The notes under the pieces are model-generated. The model had not been told where the DNA came from. It saw only the letters and a program-made list of their open reading frames with translations, and made no database searches. From positions 1 through 5,816 of the forward strand of contig JAGRAY010000115.1 in assembly GCA_020434375.1 (NCBI GenBank): a DNA stretch of 5,816 nt. The letters are read 5' to 3'. Both the position numbers and the translations under genes were made by a program. This DNA is from Bdellovibrionales bacterium. GTDB taxonomy: Bacteria; Bdellovibrionota_G; JALEGL01; JAGRAY01. Shown piece after piece: positions 5,201-5,816 of this stretch; the stretch's first letter is position 1; each line of letters opens with the position of its first letter.

Positions 5201-5816
5201 GTGGACATGGAAAACGAAGCAGGTGAAAAGGTTCTTAAAAAAGGCGCTAAGATTACGGCAGATATCATTGATCAGATTCCAAAATTTCGATGGAAGGATA
5301 TTTCTTTAACTAGTGCAGATGAAGCTGAAAAAGAAATTCACTTGGTTCTTGAAAGTCTTAAAGAACAAACCGAAGATATCAAGTATTACTTTAATGAGAA
5401 AATTGACCGACTTAAGAGAGGCGACGAGTTATTGCCAGGCGTTATTAAGATGGTTCGTGTTTTCATTGCTACGAAACGTAAGATCTCGGTTGGCGACAAG
5501 ATGGCCGGTCGGCACGGAAATAAGGGTGTGGTTTCGCGGATAATGCCGAGCGAAGACATGCCTTATTTGGCTGATGGTACGCCCGTAGATATTGTTTTGA
5601 ATCCTCTTGGCGTGCCATCTCGAATGAACGTTGGACAGATCCTTGAAACACATTTAGGCTGGGCTGGACGTTCACTAGGTGTTCAAATTCAGTCAATGCT
5701 TGATGACAAGTACGATGCTGAAAAGCTAAAGGCAACGCTCAAGAAGGTCTATAAGTCTAAGGACGACCATGCGGCCATAGAGGCATTGTCAAAAACTGAA
5801 ATCATCAGAGCTGCTG
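2219..5816 (+). CDS. rpoB: DNA-directed RNA polymerase subunit beta, C-terminus beyond the window (partial)
   Basis: The frame runs open for 1199 codons from ATG 2219 to the window edge. E. coli RpoB has 1342 residues, so roughly the last 150-200 are missing. RpoB is the second-largest catalytic subunit of RNA polymerase and forms one side of the cleft, the rifampicin pocket and part of the active site. The early region includes VKEQEVYFGEIPLMT and NGTERVVVSQLHRSPGV. The rifampicin region starts at G515 (GSSQLSQFMDQ) and includes THKRRLSALGPGGL, with Q521, D524, H534 and S539 equivalent to E. coli Q513, D516, H526 and S531. VETPEGPNIGLI follows at 569-580. FEDS at 821-824 and GDKMAGRHGNKG at 1092-1103 (K1094 and K1102, equivalent to E. 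coli K1065 and K1073) are active-site motifs. Counterparts of both E. coli beta insertions appear present (about 255-355 and 960-1040). No frameshift was found when reading it through. Confidence 0.98.
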   Translation, partial: MSSFSSHLYRPRKSFANIKPVITVPNLIDIQRRSYESFLQKDVRDEKDRKEVGLHRVFKSVFPIKDFNETASLEYVSYKLEDPKYDVDECLQRGLTYACPLRVIVRLVVWDTSEGAAPGSIRDVKEQEVYFGEIPLMTGSGTFIVNGTERVVVSQLHRSPGVFFDKEHGAVSRSNILYTARMLPYRGSWLDFEYDHRDVVYVRIDRRRKMPATILLRALGYTEEELLNFFYESEEIMFTKDGLRKKIVLSLLPGQKACKDIVHPKTGEVLVKKDKKFTKFSIRKIQDAGIEEIPTVIEDLIGRVSASDIVDPKTGEVLLTVNQELTEEILDQIEKRGIQSINLLYIDGINISGALRNTLVTDKISSQNESLLEIYSRLRPGDPPTLETATAFFESLFFNPEKYDLSEVGRLKINHKFGFETPLDVRTLQKEDILHTVKYLIDLKNGQGVTDDIDHLGNRRVRAVGELVEIQYRIGLVRMERAIKERMSLQDVETLMPHELINPKPVSAVIKEFYGSSQLSQFMDQTNPLSALTHKRRLSALGPGGLTRDRAGFEVRDVHPTHYGRICPVETPEGPNIGLIASLSTFARVNDHGFIETPYCRVADGKVSAEVEFFTALQEKNHVIAQANAVIDDKGRFVNNLVSARKDGEFMTVDPSEVTLMDVSPNQLVSVAASLIPFLENDDANRALMGSNMQRQAVSLMKTEAPIVGTGMESIVARDSGAALVAINDGVVENVDAGRIVVRSSEKRSAESAGPRVDIYSLVKYQRSNQGTCINQKPLVVKGDKVKRGDVIADGPSTSKGELALGKNVIVAFMPWCGYNFEDSILLSERLVTEDVFTSVHIETFETFARDTKLGKEEITRDIPNVGEEALMDLDESGIIRIGAEVKPGDVLVGKITPKGETQLSPEEKLLRAIFGDKAGDVKDTSLRVPPGATGTIINVQIFSREGVEKDARAKFIEDMEVRKFLQDQEDQVKIIKDSAYNRIREILVGKTSSVDMENEAGEKVLKKGAKITADIIDQIPKFRWKDISLTSADEAEKEIHLVLESLKEQTEDIKYYFNEKIDRLKRGDELLPGVIKMVRVFIATKRKISVGDKMAGRHGNKGVVSRIMPSEDMPYLADGTPVDIVLNPLGVPSRMNVGQILETHLGWAGRSLGVQIQSMLDDKYDAEKLKATLKKVYKSKDDHAAIEALSKTEIIRAA
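2383..2420 (+). other. Long imperfect hairpin inside the 5' part of rpoB
   Basis: AATCGG (2394-2399) pairs with CCGATT (2405-2410) around a TTTTT loop. After one bulged A at 2393, AGTCTTT (2386-2392) pairs with AAAGACT (2411-2417). A G-T wobble and two more A-T pairs extend the stem to 2383/2420. That makes 15 Watson-Crick pairs plus one wobble with a single-base bulge, 165-202 nt after the rpoB start. It encodes the conserved RVFKSVFPIKDF segment (residues 56-67). No T-run follows, so it is not a classical intrinsic terminator. A double-stranded mRNA element (RNase III target, pause or attenuation site) is possible but is inference. Confidence 0.6.
2996..3025 (+). repeat. Direct repeat copy 1 inside rpoB
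   Basis: This 30-nt stretch matches 3140-3169 at 28 of 30 positions, with the last 20 identical (ATCCCAAGACAGGTGAAGTT). It encodes DIVHPKTGEV at residues 260-269, within the region corresponding to the first E. coli beta insertion. The copies are 144 nt apart, so they are in frame. Confidence 0.9.
3140..3169 (+). repeat. Direct repeat copy 2 inside rpoB
   Basis: Second copy of the 30-nt repeat, encoding DIVDPKTGEV at residues 308-317. The similarity at DNA level stops sharply on both sides, although the protein around both copies follows a common TGEVL-then-helix plan. Confidence 0.9.

Noticed and set aside
5313..5543. Plus-strand open frame of 76 codons overlapping rpoB
   Set aside because: It is out of frame with rpoB, which is continuous and well conserved through this stretch, and it has no recognisable product.
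2219..5816. Possible frameshift or broken rpoB because no stop occurs in the window
   Set aside because: Codon-by-codon reading shows one continuous frame with all expected RpoB motifs in order; the missing stop is only the window edge.

Overview
The window is a bacterial core housekeeping cluster on the plus strand only: the end of nusG, then rplK (L11), rplA (L1), rplJ (L10), rplL (L7/L12) and most of rpoB (RNA polymerase beta), in the conserved bacterial order. No mobile element, CRISPR array, RNA gene or accessory system is visible. I found no evidence of an undescribed system. What stands out is at the level of operon architecture and RNA structure.

The host is a Gram-negative-type bacterium with moderately low GC (estimated by eye at low to mid 40s percent). 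The RpoB N-terminal region (stretches such as VFKSVFPIKDF, ETASLEYVSY and PKYDVDECLQRG) resembles, from memory, the deltaproteobacteria in the old broad sense (Desulfobacterota, Myxococcota, Bdellovibrionota and relatives). This placement is an inference and was not searched.

Layout: nusG tail 1-58; rplK 68-496; rplA 512-1210; rplJ 1217-1756; rplL 1775-2158; rpoB 2219 to the window edge, 1199 codons with the C-terminus missing. The gaps are 9, 15, 6, 18 and 60 nt. There is no room between genes for the long leaders that in Escherichia coli precede rplJ (L10-binding leader with promoter) and rpoB (attenuator and RNase III site), so the cluster is probably read from a promoter upstream of the window.

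The genes work together. L11, L10 and L12 build the GTPase-associated stalk of the 50S subunit, and L1 forms the opposite stalk that handles exit-site tRNA. NusG couples the transcribing polymerase to the ribosome or to Rho, and RpoB is the second-largest catalytic subunit of that polymerase. Ribosome-binding sites are strongest before rplL, which fits L12 being the only multi-copy ribosomal protein, and before rpoB.

The observations most worth checking are a long imperfect hairpin 165-202 nt into rpoB, a 30-nt near-identical in-frame direct repeat inside rpoB, the missing rplA-rplJ leader with a possible substitute structure in the end of rplA, and the weak codon bias of the ribosomal protein genes.
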